The position numbers were made by a program, and so were the translations under genes. A DNA stretch of 64,000 nt from Fluviicola sp. (lineage in GTDB: Bacteria; Bacteroidota; Bacteroidia; Flavobacteriales_D; Crocinitomicaceae): assembly GCF_039596395.1 (NCBI RefSeq), contig NZ_JBCNJT010000001.1, forward strand, positions 248,001-312,000, in the 5' to 3' direction. The notes under the pieces are model-generated. The model had not been told where the DNA came from and did no database searches. It saw nothing but the letters and a program-made list of their open reading frames with translations. This document shows positions 19,203-28,400 of this stretch, one piece after another. Each line of letters begins with the position of its first letter. Within the stretch, counting starts at the first letter, position 1.

Positions 19203-20987
19203 ATGTTGACCCGATTTTTGCGAAAACTCAACGGCGGAATATTCTTTCTGAGAAATAGTTTGACTCCCCGCCAATTCTTATTGATATCAAGCGTAATTGT
19301 TGGTGTTTCCTGTGGTTTGGCAGTGGTAGCACTGAAATCGTTTGCCCATGCGGTGTTGGTATTTGCCAAAGAGCTCAATCAGCAATTGCATTTCAAGTAC
19401 GTCGATTTCATTCTGCCCGTTTTCGGGATCGTACTGACGATTCTGATCACTCGCAGGCTCCTGAACGGGAAGCTGGAAAAGGGAACCTGGCGGATTATTT
19501 ATGCCATCACTAAAAAATCGAGTATCCTGCCGCGCAAGCAGATGTACGCACAGGTCATTACCTCATCCGTAACGGTTGGGTTCGGTGGTTCTGCCGGTTT
19601 GGAATCCCCGGTAACGATCACAGGTGCCGCTTTCGGATCGAATTACGCCCGCGTTTATAAATTGTCGACCAAAGAACGGACTTTACTCCTGGCTTGTGGT
19701 GTAGCAGCAGGAATTGCAGCCGCCTTCAACGCACCGATCGCCGGAGTATTGTTTACCATGGAAGTGCTTTTGGCGGATGTCGGGATTACGGCCTTTATTC
19801 CATTAATGCTGGCTTCTGCTTCGGGGGCTTTGCTTTCCGGCGCGATCCTGAATGAGAGTATTTTGTTGTCGTTTAAGAACATGGCCGCTTTCGAAATGCG
19901 AAATGTGCCGTTCTACATTATCTTGGGAGTTCTGACAGGCTTTATTTCCGTTTACCATTCGCGTGTTTTCAACCGGGTAGAAACCTGGATTGAGCACTGG
20001 AAAATGGGGCCTTACCAAAAAGGAATAGCCGGGGCCTTATTGCTTTCTGCATTGATCTTTGTGTTTCCGTCCTTATTCGGGGAAGGATACGATAGCATTC
20101 GTTCGCTTTCCAGCGAAAAAGTATTCAACCTGCTCGACGGAACCTTGTTCGAATCGTTTAAACAATCGTGGTTTCCGCTATTATTTATCGGTGCTGTGGT
20201 ATTCCTGAAAGCCATTGCAACCGGTTTGACTTTGGGCTCGGGCGGTAACGGGGGAAATTTCGCACCGTCCTTATTTGTGGGAAGTTATACCGGGTTTGCC
20301 TTTGCTTACGGCTGGAATTTAACCGGGATCGCTTTCTCCCTTCCGATCACGAATTTCACGATGGTCGGTATGGCAGGCATGCTCAGCGGGTTGTTTCATG
20401 CTCCGCTGACGTCGATTTTCCTCATTGCGGAGATCACCGGAGGTTACGGCCTGATGATTCCGCTGATGATCGTTTCTTCCATCAGTTTTGCGATCTCAAA
20501 GCGCTACTCCAATCATTCCATGGATATTGTAAAACTGGCAGAGGAAGGCCACGTGGTGCGCGCAGATAAAGACAGACATGTGTTGTCTTCCATAGAGAGT
20601 GAAGATATCCTGGAAGAAACCATGGTGGTGCTCAAACCCGATGATACCGTTTCGACCTTGTTTTTGACGGTTCAATATTCGCAGCAGGCTTTAATTCCGA
20701 TTGTTTCGGACAACGGCATCCTGCTGGGAATGATCTACCTTGACGATTTACCGACCATTCTTCCGGTCTATTCCTCCGATCCGAATACACACCTGGAAGT
20801 GGTGATGGAACCGATCCGTTATTCCCTCAATCCGCGGAGCACCATGGAACAGGTCATGGAAATGTTCGAGCACTCCAAATTGAATTACCTGCCGGTAATC
20901 GATAACGACCAGGTGATGGGTTATTATTCCAAGCACCGCTTGCTGGAAGCATACCGCAAACGGGTCATGGAGAATATTGTGGAGTGA
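19203..20987 (+). CDS. ClC-family chloride channel with C-terminal CBS domains
   Basis: A 594-residue membrane protein: about ten or more helices over residues 20-440, then two CBS repeats (about 455-585) that often bind nucleotides. The external gating glutamate is kept in GGSAGLESP (E134) and the selectivity loop reads GNGGNFAPSLF. The usual GSGIP motif is not recognisable (the region reads LEKGTWRIIYAI). The inner proton glutamate of antiporters (second E of FIIEE in E. coli ClC) is valine here (FTMEV). These changes favour a Cl- channel over an H+/Cl- exchanger (inference). It is a monocistronic gene with no clear terminator; only a weak AT hairpin lies at 21010-21030. Confidence 0.9.
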   Translation: MLTRFLRKLNGGIFFLRNSLTPRQFLLISSVIVGVSCGLAVVALKSFAHAVLVFAKELNQQLHFKYVDFILPVFGIVLTILITRRLLNGKLEKGTWRIIYAITKKSSILPRKQMYAQVITSSVTVGFGGSAGLESPVTITGAAFGSNYARVYKLSTKERTLLLACGVAAGIAAAFNAPIAGVLFTMEVLLADVGITAFIPLMLASASGALLSGAILNESILLSFKNMAAFEMRNVPFYIILGVLTGFISVYHSRVFNRVETWIEHWKMGPYQKGIAGALLLSALIFVFPSLFGEGYDSIRSLSSEKVFNLLDGTLFESFKQSWFPLLFIGAVVFLKAIATGLTLGSGGNGGNFAPSLFVGSYTGFAFAYGWNLTGIAFSLPITNFTMVGMAGMLSGLFHAPLTSIFLIAEITGGYGLMIPLMIVSSISFAISKRYSNHSMDIVKLAEEGHVVRADKDRHVLSSIESEDILEETMVVLKPDDTVSTLFLTVQYSQQALIPIVSDNGILLGMIYLDDLPTILPVYSSDPNTHLEVVMEPIRYSLNPRSTMEQVMEMFEHSKLNYLPVIDNDQVMGYYSKHRLLEAYRKRVMENIVE

Positions 20988-21049
20988 TTTTTTTACATTG
21001 GAACTTTTGAAATTTCTATTTTAGAAATTTGAAATCTAATAGTTTACTA

Positions 21050-21907
21050 ATGTTACTTACTAACGATACTATTCAAAACACTAAAGATTGGTTAGATTAT
21101 ACTGATGTATTTCTTGACCCAGTTCTCTTAATACTAACTTTTTTCCTTGGGTATTGGATTTCCAATTGGCAAGTTAAACGAAAAGAAAAAAAGGAATTAA
21201 ATGAACTATACGATTATTTCCTTTTATACTTAGCTCGACAAGAAGCTACAATATCTTTACAAATCAAGGCAATAGAGGAACTTATTAATGAGTTAAATTA
21301 CCTGAAACCATTTAAAACGATAAGAGCTAAATTTATTATTCAACCAATTGAACTTTTAGAAAATTTAAATAGGGCTCAAATTGTTGAATCATTTAAATTT
21401 AAAAGTCATCCACCCGTTGAGGCTATTAATCTGTTTGTATTTATTAACCTCTGTGTCGAAAATTTTAAAAATTTTCAAGATTCACATTTAAACTTTGGGA
21501 AGAGACAAAATGAAATCCTTTATAAGTGGAATGAATTAATTAAAGATTTCCACATTTCGAAAATCAATTCGATTAATATGTCCACAACAGATATCATTAA
21601 TATTCCAGAGTTGATGACTTTGAATAGATATTATAATGATTTTTGCGAGCTAAAAGACCCAACCCCGGAAAACGTAATGGAAGTATGCATTACCCCTTTG
21701 AAAAAGTATTTTGGCGAACTAGGAAAAATTGACCATACGAATAGTTATGCTATTCATTATATACCTAAACTTGAACAAATAAGAATAACATATTTTACAA
21801 GTGAAGAGTATATTAGACAACAACAACAATATCTTAAGGACATGCTGGAAGTATTGAAGGTGCAAATGGAAAAATCAAAAATCAAGAATTACATTACTAA
21901 TCTTTAG
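21050..21907 (+). CDS. Hypothetical membrane-anchored protein (AT-rich islet)
   Basis: A 285-residue protein. I chose the ATG at 21050 over an in-frame TTG at 21029. One membrane helix is predicted near the N-terminus (DPVLLILTFFLGYWISNW, about 23-40), followed by a basic segment VKRKEKKE and a long, mostly helical cytoplasmic domain. No family recognised. Base composition is clearly more AT-rich than the flanking genes, and codons favour A/T endings. With the next gene it forms a foreign-looking pair separated by 31 bp. Function unknown. Confidence 0.62.
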   Translation: MLLTNDTIQNTKDWLDYTDVFLDPVLLILTFFLGYWISNWQVKRKEKKELNELYDYFLLYLARQEATISLQIKAIEELINELNYLKPFKTIRAKFIIQPIELLENLNRAQIVESFKFKSHPPVEAINLFVFINLCVENFKNFQDSHLNFGKRQNEILYKWNELIKDFHISKINSINMSTTDIINIPELMTLNRYYNDFCELKDPTPENVMEVCITPLKKYFGELGKIDHTNSYAIHYIPKLEQIRITYFTSEEYIRQQQQYLKDMLEVLKVQMEKSKIKNYITNL

Positions 21908-21938
21908 ACGAAGAAGATGTTTTCTTCAATGTGTTGAA

Positions 21939-22577
21939 ATGGAAAATAAAATAAAAAAAAATTGGTTTGAAGATAATCCGACAAAATCGATAATTACTTA
22001 TACGCTTATAATTATAGGAGCTGCTTGGGCTTTTTATAGATTTACTTTTGAAGAAAATAAACTTGACTTGTATAAAGCTCAAATTGAATCCAAAAAATCT
22101 GAAATTTCTCAATATATGGCGAGGATTGATTTTTTAGAAAAAGAGAATACTAGATTAAATGTTATATTAAAAGATTTTGAAGATTGGAATTCAAAAAGTT
22201 CAGATCCTGGATTGTTTTATAAAAATAAATTTAAAGAGTTAGCATTACTAAAAGCTAAATATGAAAAATCTCTTGCTTTAAATAATACGGTTTTAAACAA
22301 TACAGCACACAATTCTAAAAACTCAAAAACTTCATTAGATGTTGATATCTCAAAATCGAGTACTTACATTAACGATGATTTAGGAATTGTAATTGCTGTA
22401 AACGATGTTAACCTATATGGTGATTGTAATATTACAATTAGTGTAGGGATGAAAAAAAATGAAACTTTTAAAGATGTAAAGGTAGGAAGACAATTTTCCT
22501 ATGATAAAATAAGTATTACTTTGAGTGAAGCTCAATATATTGGTTCATACGCAAAATTTCATATTTCAGTTAATTGA
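21939..22577 (+). CDS. Hypothetical membrane-anchored coiled-coil protein (AT-rich islet)
   Basis: 212 residues. A single N-terminal membrane helix (SIITYTLIIIGAAWAFYRF, about 17-36) is followed by a coiled coil (about 40-105: LYKAQIESKKSEISQYMARIDFLEKEN) and a C-terminal beta-rich domain (DLGIVIAVNDVNLYGDCNITISVG). Such a layout is common for membrane-tethered sensors or anchors, but I recognise no family. It is strongly AT-rich like the preceding gene, with which it is probably co-transcribed. The two look horizontally acquired as a unit. Confidence 0.62.
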   Translation: MENKIKKNWFEDNPTKSIITYTLIIIGAAWAFYRFTFEENKLDLYKAQIESKKSEISQYMARIDFLEKENTRLNVILKDFEDWNSKSSDPGLFYKNKFKELALLKAKYEKSLALNNTVLNNTAHNSKNSKTSLDVDISKSSTYINDDLGIVIAVNDVNLYGDCNITISVGMKKNETFKDVKVGRQFSYDKISITLSEAQYIGSYAKFHISVN

Positions 22578-22591
22578 TGGAATAACTCTTC

Positions 22592-22599
22592 TATCTTTG
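22592..22599 (+). promoter_or_regulatory. -7 promoter motif (TAnnTTTG)
   Basis: TATCTTTG lies 20 bases before the start of the lipoprotein gene at 22619. A TTG at 22574-22576 is 15 bases upstream, slightly closer than consensus. Confidence 0.4.
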
Positions 22600-22618
22600 C
22601 CCGAAAATAAAACCACCC

Positions 22619-23341
22619 ATGAAAATCATTAGTAACATCTTTTTCCTGGTCGCAGTTCTTTTAGTCTTTGATTCCTGCACCATCACCAAACGTCATTTCG
22701 GAAGCGGATATCACGTGGAATGGAACAAGAAATGGAAAGAGAATGAAGCAGCTTCTGTCGCTGAAAAACAAGATGCTCCATCTGATACTTTATACGCTCA
22801 GGCAACGCCCGTTTCCAAACCAGATTCCGATAAACTTCCGTCAAAGAAAGAACCAAAAGTTGTTGTTATTGAAACGGTATCGGAAAAAGAGGGAGTAACG
22901 GAGAATTTGACGGTCGGTGAAACAGGAATAGCAGAAAAAACAGTTCAGGACGGAATTACTTCCGGGGATGAAACCGTTCAGGAGCAAGTGAAAACCGCAA
23001 CTGCGGCAGATGATCAGCCAACAGATGCTGCACCGAAGAAGAAAGTAGAACCGTTGACCTGGGTGGCATTTGCATTCCTGCTCGCAGGAATAGGATTCGG
23101 TTTTCTGCCGTTGTCCCTGTTTTCAAGTTTCGCCCTTCCGCTGATTTTATTTTTCCTCTTTTTCCTGATCGCATTTATCAATGCAGTGAGTTCTGCAATA
23201 CGCATCAAACGCAACCCGGAAAAATATAAGGCAAAAGGATTCACCTGGCTGGTCCTGGTGCTTAGTTCCATTTGTTTCGTATATGCCCTGACGACTTTGC
23301 TTCTTTATATGATCAAAGGGTCCGTCCTGAGTTTTGGATAA
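22619..23341 (+). CDS. Lipoprotein with C-terminal membrane helices, unknown function
   Basis: 240 residues. The N-terminal lipoprotein signal has lipobox VFDSC (Cys about residue 20), followed by KRHFGSGYHVEWNKKW, a short motif I have seen in several Bacteroidota surface lipoproteins. An acidic, low-complexity linker (about 45-140, rich in Glu, Thr and Val) follows. Three hydrophobic stretches (about 148-235) end the protein. A lipid anchor combined with a multi-helix tail is unusual. A TAnnTTTG motif lies just upstream. No function can be assigned. Confidence 0.6.
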   Translation: MKIISNIFFLVAVLLVFDSCTITKRHFGSGYHVEWNKKWKENEAASVAEKQDAPSDTLYAQATPVSKPDSDKLPSKKEPKVVVIETVSEKEGVTENLTVGETGIAEKTVQDGITSGDETVQEQVKTATAADDQPTDAAPKKKVEPLTWVAFAFLLAGIGFGFLPLSLFSSFALPLILFFLFFLIAFINAVSSAIRIKRNPEKYKAKGFTWLVLVLSSICFVYALTTLLLYMIKGSVLSFG

Positions 23342-23413
23342 TTGTCAAAAAAGCCCGGACTTTGAATTTTATTTTGCTAACTTGCCTGAATGTAAAACCA
23401 CGAATAGTCAATC

Positions 23414-23611
23414 ATGGAGGAAGTTTTAAAAGACGGCGACTTTTGCATTGTTACAGCCGGAACTCACAAAGGAAAAAGCGGTACTGTCCGCGATTTGAAT
23501 GTGAGCAAAACCGGGCATTTAACCATTACGGTAGTCCGGGAGAACGGAGTACGGTTTAAAACATTGGGCAGGAATGTACGCGTTCAGCCCAAACAGATTG
23601 ATACAAATTGA
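23414..23611 (+). CDS. KOW-motif mini-protein
   Basis: 65 residues that form little more than one KOW-like SH3 barrel: DGDFCIVTAGTHKGKSGTVRDLNVSKTGHLTITVV. KOW motifs bind RNA or ribosomal proteins, as in ribosomal protein L24 and NusG. This stand-alone version is probably an RNA- or ribosome-associated small protein (inference). It ends 13 bp before the start of the type A cargo gene. The next reading frame opens inside it, but its signal peptide sits downstream. Confidence 0.68.
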   Translation: MEEVLKDGDFCIVTAGTHKGKSGTVRDLNVSKTGHLTITVVRENGVRFKTLGRNVRVQPKQIDTN

Positions 23612-23624
23612 TACACGCATTAAC

Positions 23625-24539
23625 ATGAATAAAAACTTAGCCCTTGTCACTAGTTTGCTGGTATGTCTGAACAGCTTTACACAGGTTTTGATAAACGGTG
23701 GCCTTGAAGGGCCTGAAAGTTCGATTACTCCGCCAAATGGTTGGGAAGCGGTGCCGCATACGGATCCGAATTGCGAATCAGTGTACCAATTTGGTGCTAC
23801 TCCGGATGTTACCACAGCAACAGGTCCGGTGGCTTCAAACGGCATCAACGGAAATCCGCATGGTGGGCTCTCATTTGTGAGTGGTCTTTATTTAGGCTCG
23901 CCCGTAGAAATTACCCATCACGAGGGAATCAAACAAACCGTTTCGGGCTTTACACCCAATGAGGAATACCGCATTTCTTTCTGGCAAACGGTTATCAAGC
24001 AGCAGTCTACAGATTGTCTCGACACTACCGGGAGTTGGGGATTCTACCTGGATGATAACCTGGTGGCAGTCGTTCCGATGAGCCATAGTTTGCTTCCTCC
24101 GGCCAGTTTGAACCATGTATGGGATTACCGGGAAGTGTTTTTCACAGCGACTGCTGCAGACCATGTTCTGAAGTTTCTGCCGGCAGATGATGATACCAAT
24201 CAATTAGATCAGCAGGGAGATATGGGAGCTGCTTTGCGAATGGGGATCGATGATGTGGAACTCATTCTTGCAGCCAGCGCCGGATTGGATGAGTCGGCCT
24301 CCAATACTTTGAAAATATCACCTTCTCCTACAAACGGGGAATTTCAATTATCCGTTAAGGACGGGATGATCATTCAACGGGTAACCATCACAAACTACCT
24401 GGGAACTGTAATTGATTACCGGGAGTTAAACAATACAACTGCGAAACTGGATCTTACAGGAAATGCTGCCGGTATTTATCTCGTTGTAGTGACATATGAA
24501 GGAGGGAAGACGATCACTTCAAGAATTCAGAAATTATAA
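23625..24539 (+). CDS. Secreted type IX cargo protein with type A sorting domain
   Basis: 304 residues. The ATG at 23625 gives a signal peptide (MNKNLALVTSLLVCLNSFTQ); the longer frame from 23574 only adds residues before it. The mature part resembles a carbohydrate-binding, jelly-roll beta-sandwich (GGLEGPESSITPPNGWEAV, later HVLKFLPADDDTN), with a conserved His/Asp-rich core. The last 75 residues (LKISPSPTNGEFQLS to the C-terminus) form a type A Por secretion domain, used for type IX export and surface attachment. Ligand unknown. Confidence 0.83.
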   Translation: MNKNLALVTSLLVCLNSFTQVLINGGLEGPESSITPPNGWEAVPHTDPNCESVYQFGATPDVTTATGPVASNGINGNPHGGLSFVSGLYLGSPVEITHHEGIKQTVSGFTPNEEYRISFWQTVIKQQSTDCLDTTGSWGFYLDDNLVAVVPMSHSLLPPASLNHVWDYREVFFTATAADHVLKFLPADDDTNQLDQQGDMGAALRMGIDDVELILAASAGLDESASNTLKISPSPTNGEFQLSVKDGMIIQRVTITNYLGTVIDYRELNNTTAKLDLTGNAAGIYLVVVTYEGGKTITSRIQKL

Positions 24540-24544
24540 AGTAC

Positions 24545-24564
24545 GGATGCGAAGCACCGCGTCC
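24545..24564. terminator. Imperfect hairpin after type A cargo gene
   Basis: GGATGCG pairs with CGCGTCC (one G/T wobble) just after the stop at 24539. It is followed by T-rich sequence and lies between two convergent genes. It shares the GCGAAGC core with the dispersed palindromes. Confidence 0.45.
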
Positions 24565-24571
24565 CCTCTTA

Positions 24572-25048
24572 TTATTTTTCAATTTGATCAAATAACTGTT
24601 TAACAACTGCTTTCAACTTTTTTGCTTCACTAACAAGACTCAGGTGAACAATAGATCCGAAAAGTCCGGTAGCTCCAAGCAACATCGCAATACGTACCAG
24701 CCAATGGAAATCGTTCCCGAACAGACATCCTGCCGCAAATAGGAGTTGAATGAAAATGAGAGCAAACCAGGAAATTTCAGAATACTTGATCGTGACATTG
24801 ATTTGTGTGAGATCTTCAGGTAAAGACTGGAAACGGATATAAGCATCCGCCGAAAAACTATTCCGTTCAAACATTTTTGCCCGGCTGCTAACCACAAACT
24901 CATCCCAGTTAAATTCCACCGAATAAAATGTGTCTGATCCGAATGTGGCCTTCTGTACAAGGTCTTTTTGACTCAAATCCTTTAGTTCCCGGATTAAGAG
25001 CTCTTTATTCTTCGGAAATTGAAAATGGTATGTTCTTTTGAAAAGCAT
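24572..25048 (-). CDS. Hypothetical two-helix membrane protein
   Basis: 158 residues. A soluble N-terminal half (about 1-90; TFGSDTFYSVEFNWDEF) resembles a small beta-rich domain. Two membrane helices follow (about 93-110 and 116-138: WFALIFIQLLFAAGCLFG, LVRIAMLLGATGLFG), with a short charged tail (KKLKAVVKQLFDQIEK). No family recognised. A similar layout appears in the protein at 49573-50163 but without clear sequence similarity. Convergent with the type A cargo gene. Confidence 0.55.
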   Translation of the reverse strand: MLFKRTYHFQFPKNKELLIRELKDLSQKDLVQKATFGSDTFYSVEFNWDEFVVSSRAKMFERNSFSADAYIRFQSLPEDLTQINVTIKYSEISWFALIFIQLLFAAGCLFGNDFHWLVRIAMLLGATGLFGSIVHLSLVSEAKKLKAVVKQLFDQIEK

Positions 25049-25272
25049 GCTTCAAATATACCTGAGAATTCCTTACAGGATACTTGCCAGGATTGAATAC
25101 TCCAGGATTCCTGTCCAGTCGATCCGACCCCCCATTTTATAATTCCGATAGAATTAACGAAATAGTAAATAATATCTTGTGAACCTGAGTCAACTTTTAA
25201 ATGGGAAAATTTCCGACGGGCTCCTACGTACTCTATACTTTCTTGCGATTTGTCTCATTTATTCAAACCAAG

Positions 25273-25302
25273 CTATGTGCTCTATGTGAACTATGTGGTT
25301 CA
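25273..25302. repeat. Short CTATGTG repeat tract, related to the 29.4-30.3 kb array
   Basis: Three imperfect 9-bp units (CTATGTGCT, CTATGTGAA, CTATGTGGTT) lie just past the stop of the M1 peptidase gene. The same units form the core of the tandem array at 29481-30330. The remaining spacer 25049-25272 shows nothing else recognisable. Confidence 0.6.
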
Positions 25303-25307
25303 TTTTT

Positions 25308-28300
25308 TTAAGGGATTAATTTAAACCAATCCAGCGGTTTATCCGTCAAATTGAACTTCAGCGTAAACCGGATGCGCTCCGCATAATTTTGAGTAAGGTA
25401 TGCGTTGGTGATATTTTCTGACTGGACCACCGGGAAATAAACCCCGAAAGTTGTTCCCAGTCTCAGTGCCAATCCTGCATCAACTGCTACGGTAGGAGTA
25501 GTTTTGAAAGCCTCGTCAAACATTCCGAAATCCGCGTAAACACCGAAGATCTTTGGCCCGACCGGTGATTCCAGGTAGAAGTTGGCAGTTGTCATCCAGG
25601 TAGTCGTCATCCCGAAATATCCCGATTTCCCGTTACCTGCAGTAGAACGGAATCCTCCCATGTTATCCAGGCGCTGTTGCGACCACATGCCGGTTTGTGC
25701 CGAACGCCCGAAGAAATAATCTTCCACGAACAGATCCTGGCTTCCGCTGGCGCCACTGAGTGCATAGGCATAATTGAAGGCGTTTCCGGAATGGTACATG
25801 TTGAAATTCCAGTAGTTTCCGGCAAACAAACGCAACTCAACCCAGCGTGACCGCTTGTTCTTCACATAGCGGTATTTGTAAGTGGCAGCAACGGATGAAC
25901 GGGTGAAATGGTCACTGTTGACCGGGTTTGCTGCATAATCCGTTCGGACCTGCAGATTCACCCGGTGATCTTCCCGTGAAAAATTGAAATCGTATTGCAG
26001 GTAGCCGCCAACCAATTCGCGCTGTTTCGGCCGGGTGATATCCAGGCGGTACATGGATTGCACACGAATGTTCTGGCTGATCGGTCCGCCCACCCGGTTC
26101 CCGATTTTTGCCGTCCAATAGGGAAGAATGGCCACGTAATAACCGTCGTTCGTTCCCAGCGTATCGTTTTTAAAGGAGCGCAGGGAAACTCCGAACCGGG
26201 AAAGTTTCAGGTGCTTCTTCGGTAAACAGCTGATACTTGCTTCTGCAATCCCGGAAATCCGTTTTCCGCCGAAGGAATACATCGGGGCTAACAGGAATTG
26301 AAAGCGTTTGGACGGGATGCTGAAATTGTGGAGCGCTGCGCCCAGCATGAATTTGTCGTAGGCATTTCCGCCTAAAACAGGACTCCAGAACAGGTTGCTT
26401 CTCGTAGGCTCGTTCTTCCCGATCAGGAATTGCAGGCGTGGGCGTTCAACCTTCCCGAAAAGCCCTCTCTGATGCCAGTAATTATTTGTCTGGAAAATTT
26501 CCGGAGCCTTTCCGCTGGCATTGATCTGTACGGCATCCATTTCGGAGTCAAAAGTAACCTCTTGTTTTTTGGAACCGTTTTCAACCCAAATGGTTTGGAC
26601 TTTTTGGCCGTTACGGAATCCGCTTACTTCAATCGGTCCGTCGACCTGCCCGGCATTTTTAACCGTAACAGTTGTTGTTCCGCCAAAGGATTTCACTTTG
26701 GTAAGCTTGTAATCAATGTAATTCGTTGTTTGGATCAGATCCACGAAAAGCCATGAAAGATCCTTTCCCGTAACGCGTTCCAGTGTCGCACGCATATCCT
26801 CGGGTTGCGGATGCTTAAAGCTCCATTCGTTGTAATAGCTTTGCATGGCCCGGTCATAAAGCGAATCGCCCAGGTATGCTTTCAGGTAGTTGAAGACCAA
26901 CCCCGTTTTCTGGTACATAATTCCGGCATAGTTGATTTCAGTGAAGTTTGCCGAATGCGTTTCTATCGCCTGGTCTTCCCCGATTCCGGCAATGATCCGG
27001 TACATAAAATCCCCGCTGTCGTAATGGCTCAGGTGATCGAAATGAAACCTGCCATTCAGGATCTGGTCCGACAGGTTCGTGTTCTTCGGGTATTTCGTAT
27101 ACATGTAACGCATTTCGTTCATGGTGTTCATTCCTTCGTCCATCCATCCGTGAACGCGTTCATTGCTCCCCAATATCCCGTAAAACCAGTTGTGGCCTAC
27201 TTCGTGCACGATAACCGTTTCCAGTTCGATGTCTGATCGCGAATCCCCGATGACTGTGATATTCGGGTATTCCATACCGCCCCCGGCAGAAATCGTTCCG
27301 TCAACGGCAGTAACGTGGTTATACGGGTAATCCCCGTTCCAAAGCGAGTAATAGTATGTTCCGTCGCGAATGTATTCCGGGGCACGTTTCCACAAACGGG
27401 CGTTCCCGGGAGTAAATAGCGACCAGGTCGTTACTTTGCGTTTGGAATGCGGCAATTCCACTTCGCCTTTCAAAACCAGGTAGCGCTTATCTGCAAACCA
27501 GGCAAAATCGTGAACGTCTTTTTGCGTATATCGAATGGTTTTCCATTCAGGAGAGGAGGCGGGAAATTGGTTGCTGTTATTCTCCTTTTGCAGGTAACTC
27601 TGCAAATTTGCCTGGGTAGAAGCTGCCTTTTCATCCAGGAAGGCAAGCTCGGAAGGTGTTTGCAAATCTCCTGTTGCACCTACCACATAATTTTCCGGAA
27701 GCGTGATCGAAACATCAAAAGTCCCGTATTCCGAATAGAATTCGCCCTGGGTTAAATAAGGCATCTGGTTCCAGCCGTTCTTGTCGTAAACCGCTGGTTT
27801 CGGGTACCATTGGGTAATCTGGTACGATTGTCCCACATGACCCAGTCGGGAAACTTCTCCAGATGGGATTTTTACGTGAAAAGGAGTTGTAACGGTAACA
27901 GATTCACCCGGCCGTAAAGGCGCATTCAATTGCAGTTTGGCAATATCCGGGTTTTGAGGATCGAAACTGAACAAAGCATCCTGGCCGTTCACCTGGAAGT
28001 GAAGCGAATCAATTCCGCCGCGGATGGAATCCTTCCCGAAGGTAAGAATACCGTCGCCGGTTTCGTACAATTGTTTCCCAAGAGCCGTTTTCCCGCTGGT
28101 ATAAGCATTCGGCCACAAATGAATGTAGAGGAAATCCAGCGTCTGGGGAGAATGATTGTGATAAACAAAGCGTTCGTATCCGCTCAGCGTATGTTTCACG
28201 TCGTCCAGTTTGACAGTAATCGTGTAATCAACCTGCTGCTGCCAGTAATTCTGACTGAATGCATGCAGGAATACACCGGAAAAGATTGCGGATAGTAATA

Positions 28301-28310
28301 GGGATTTCAT
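25308..28310 (-). CDS. Exported M1 family zinc aminopeptidase-like protein
   Basis: 1000 residues from the ATG at 28310, which gives the signal peptide MKSLLLSAIFSGVFLHAFS; the earlier ATG adds 15 residues before it. An aminopeptidase N-like beta domain leads to the catalytic region. The exopeptidase-type loop is GGGMEYPNIT (about 343-352). The zinc site is HEVGH (369-373), with E392 as third ligand in DEGMN. The C-terminal 400 residues are unusual for M1 and contain many amphipathic strands (YVAILPYWTAKIGNRV, YLQYDFNFSRED, FTLKFNLTD). They could be an outer-membrane barrel, which would make this a surface-anchored peptidase (inference). Confidence 0.9.
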   Translation of the reverse strand: MKSLLLSAIFSGVFLHAFSQNYWQQQVDYTITVKLDDVKHTLSGYERFVYHNHSPQTLDFLYIHLWPNAYTSGKTALGKQLYETGDGILTFGKDSIRGGIDSLHFQVNGQDALFSFDPQNPDIAKLQLNAPLRPGESVTVTTPFHVKIPSGEVSRLGHVGQSYQITQWYPKPAVYDKNGWNQMPYLTQGEFYSEYGTFDVSITLPENYVVGATGDLQTPSELAFLDEKAASTQANLQSYLQKENNSNQFPASSPEWKTIRYTQKDVHDFAWFADKRYLVLKGEVELPHSKRKVTTWSLFTPGNARLWKRAPEYIRDGTYYYSLWNGDYPYNHVTAVDGTISAGGGMEYPNITVIGDSRSDIELETVIVHEVGHNWFYGILGSNERVHGWMDEGMNTMNEMRYMYTKYPKNTNLSDQILNGRFHFDHLSHYDSGDFMYRIIAGIGEDQAIETHSANFTEINYAGIMYQKTGLVFNYLKAYLGDSLYDRAMQSYYNEWSFKHPQPEDMRATLERVTGKDLSWLFVDLIQTTNYIDYKLTKVKSFGGTTTVTVKNAGQVDGPIEVSGFRNGQKVQTIWVENGSKKQEVTFDSEMDAVQINASGKAPEIFQTNNYWHQRGLFGKVERPRLQFLIGKNEPTRSNLFWSPVLGGNAYDKFMLGAALHNFSIPSKRFQFLLAPMYSFGGKRISGIAEASISCLPKKHLKLSRFGVSLRSFKNDTLGTNDGYYVAILPYWTAKIGNRVGGPISQNIRVQSMYRLDITRPKQRELVGGYLQYDFNFSREDHRVNLQVRTDYAANPVNSDHFTRSSVAATYKYRYVKNKRSRWVELRLFAGNYWNFNMYHSGNAFNYAYALSGASGSQDLFVEDYFFGRSAQTGMWSQQRLDNMGGFRSTAGNGKSGYFGMTTTWMTTANFYLESPVGPKIFGVYADFGMFDEAFKTTPTVAVDAGLALRLGTTFGVYFPVVQSENITNAYLTQNYAERIRFTLKFNLTDKPLDWFKLIP

Positions 28311-28388
28311 CTTGTTTTTCTCTGACTGCAAAATTAATCGAATATGCAGTAGCAAAGTAAAATTTTACGCCCCTACCGGTTTAATAAC

Positions 28389-28396
28389 TATTTTTG
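28389..28396 (+). promoter_or_regulatory. -7 promoter motif with very short leader
   Basis: TATTTTTG ends five bases before the ATG of the glycosyltransferase gene. If used, transcription would begin at or very near the start codon, giving a leaderless or nearly leaderless mRNA. There is no TTG at the -33 position. Confidence 0.3.
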
Positions 28397-28400
28397 TGAA

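Noticed and set aside
23574-23624. Longer N-terminus of the type A cargo protein
   Set aside because: The extra residues overlap the KOW gene and hide the signal peptide, which starts at the ATG at 23625.
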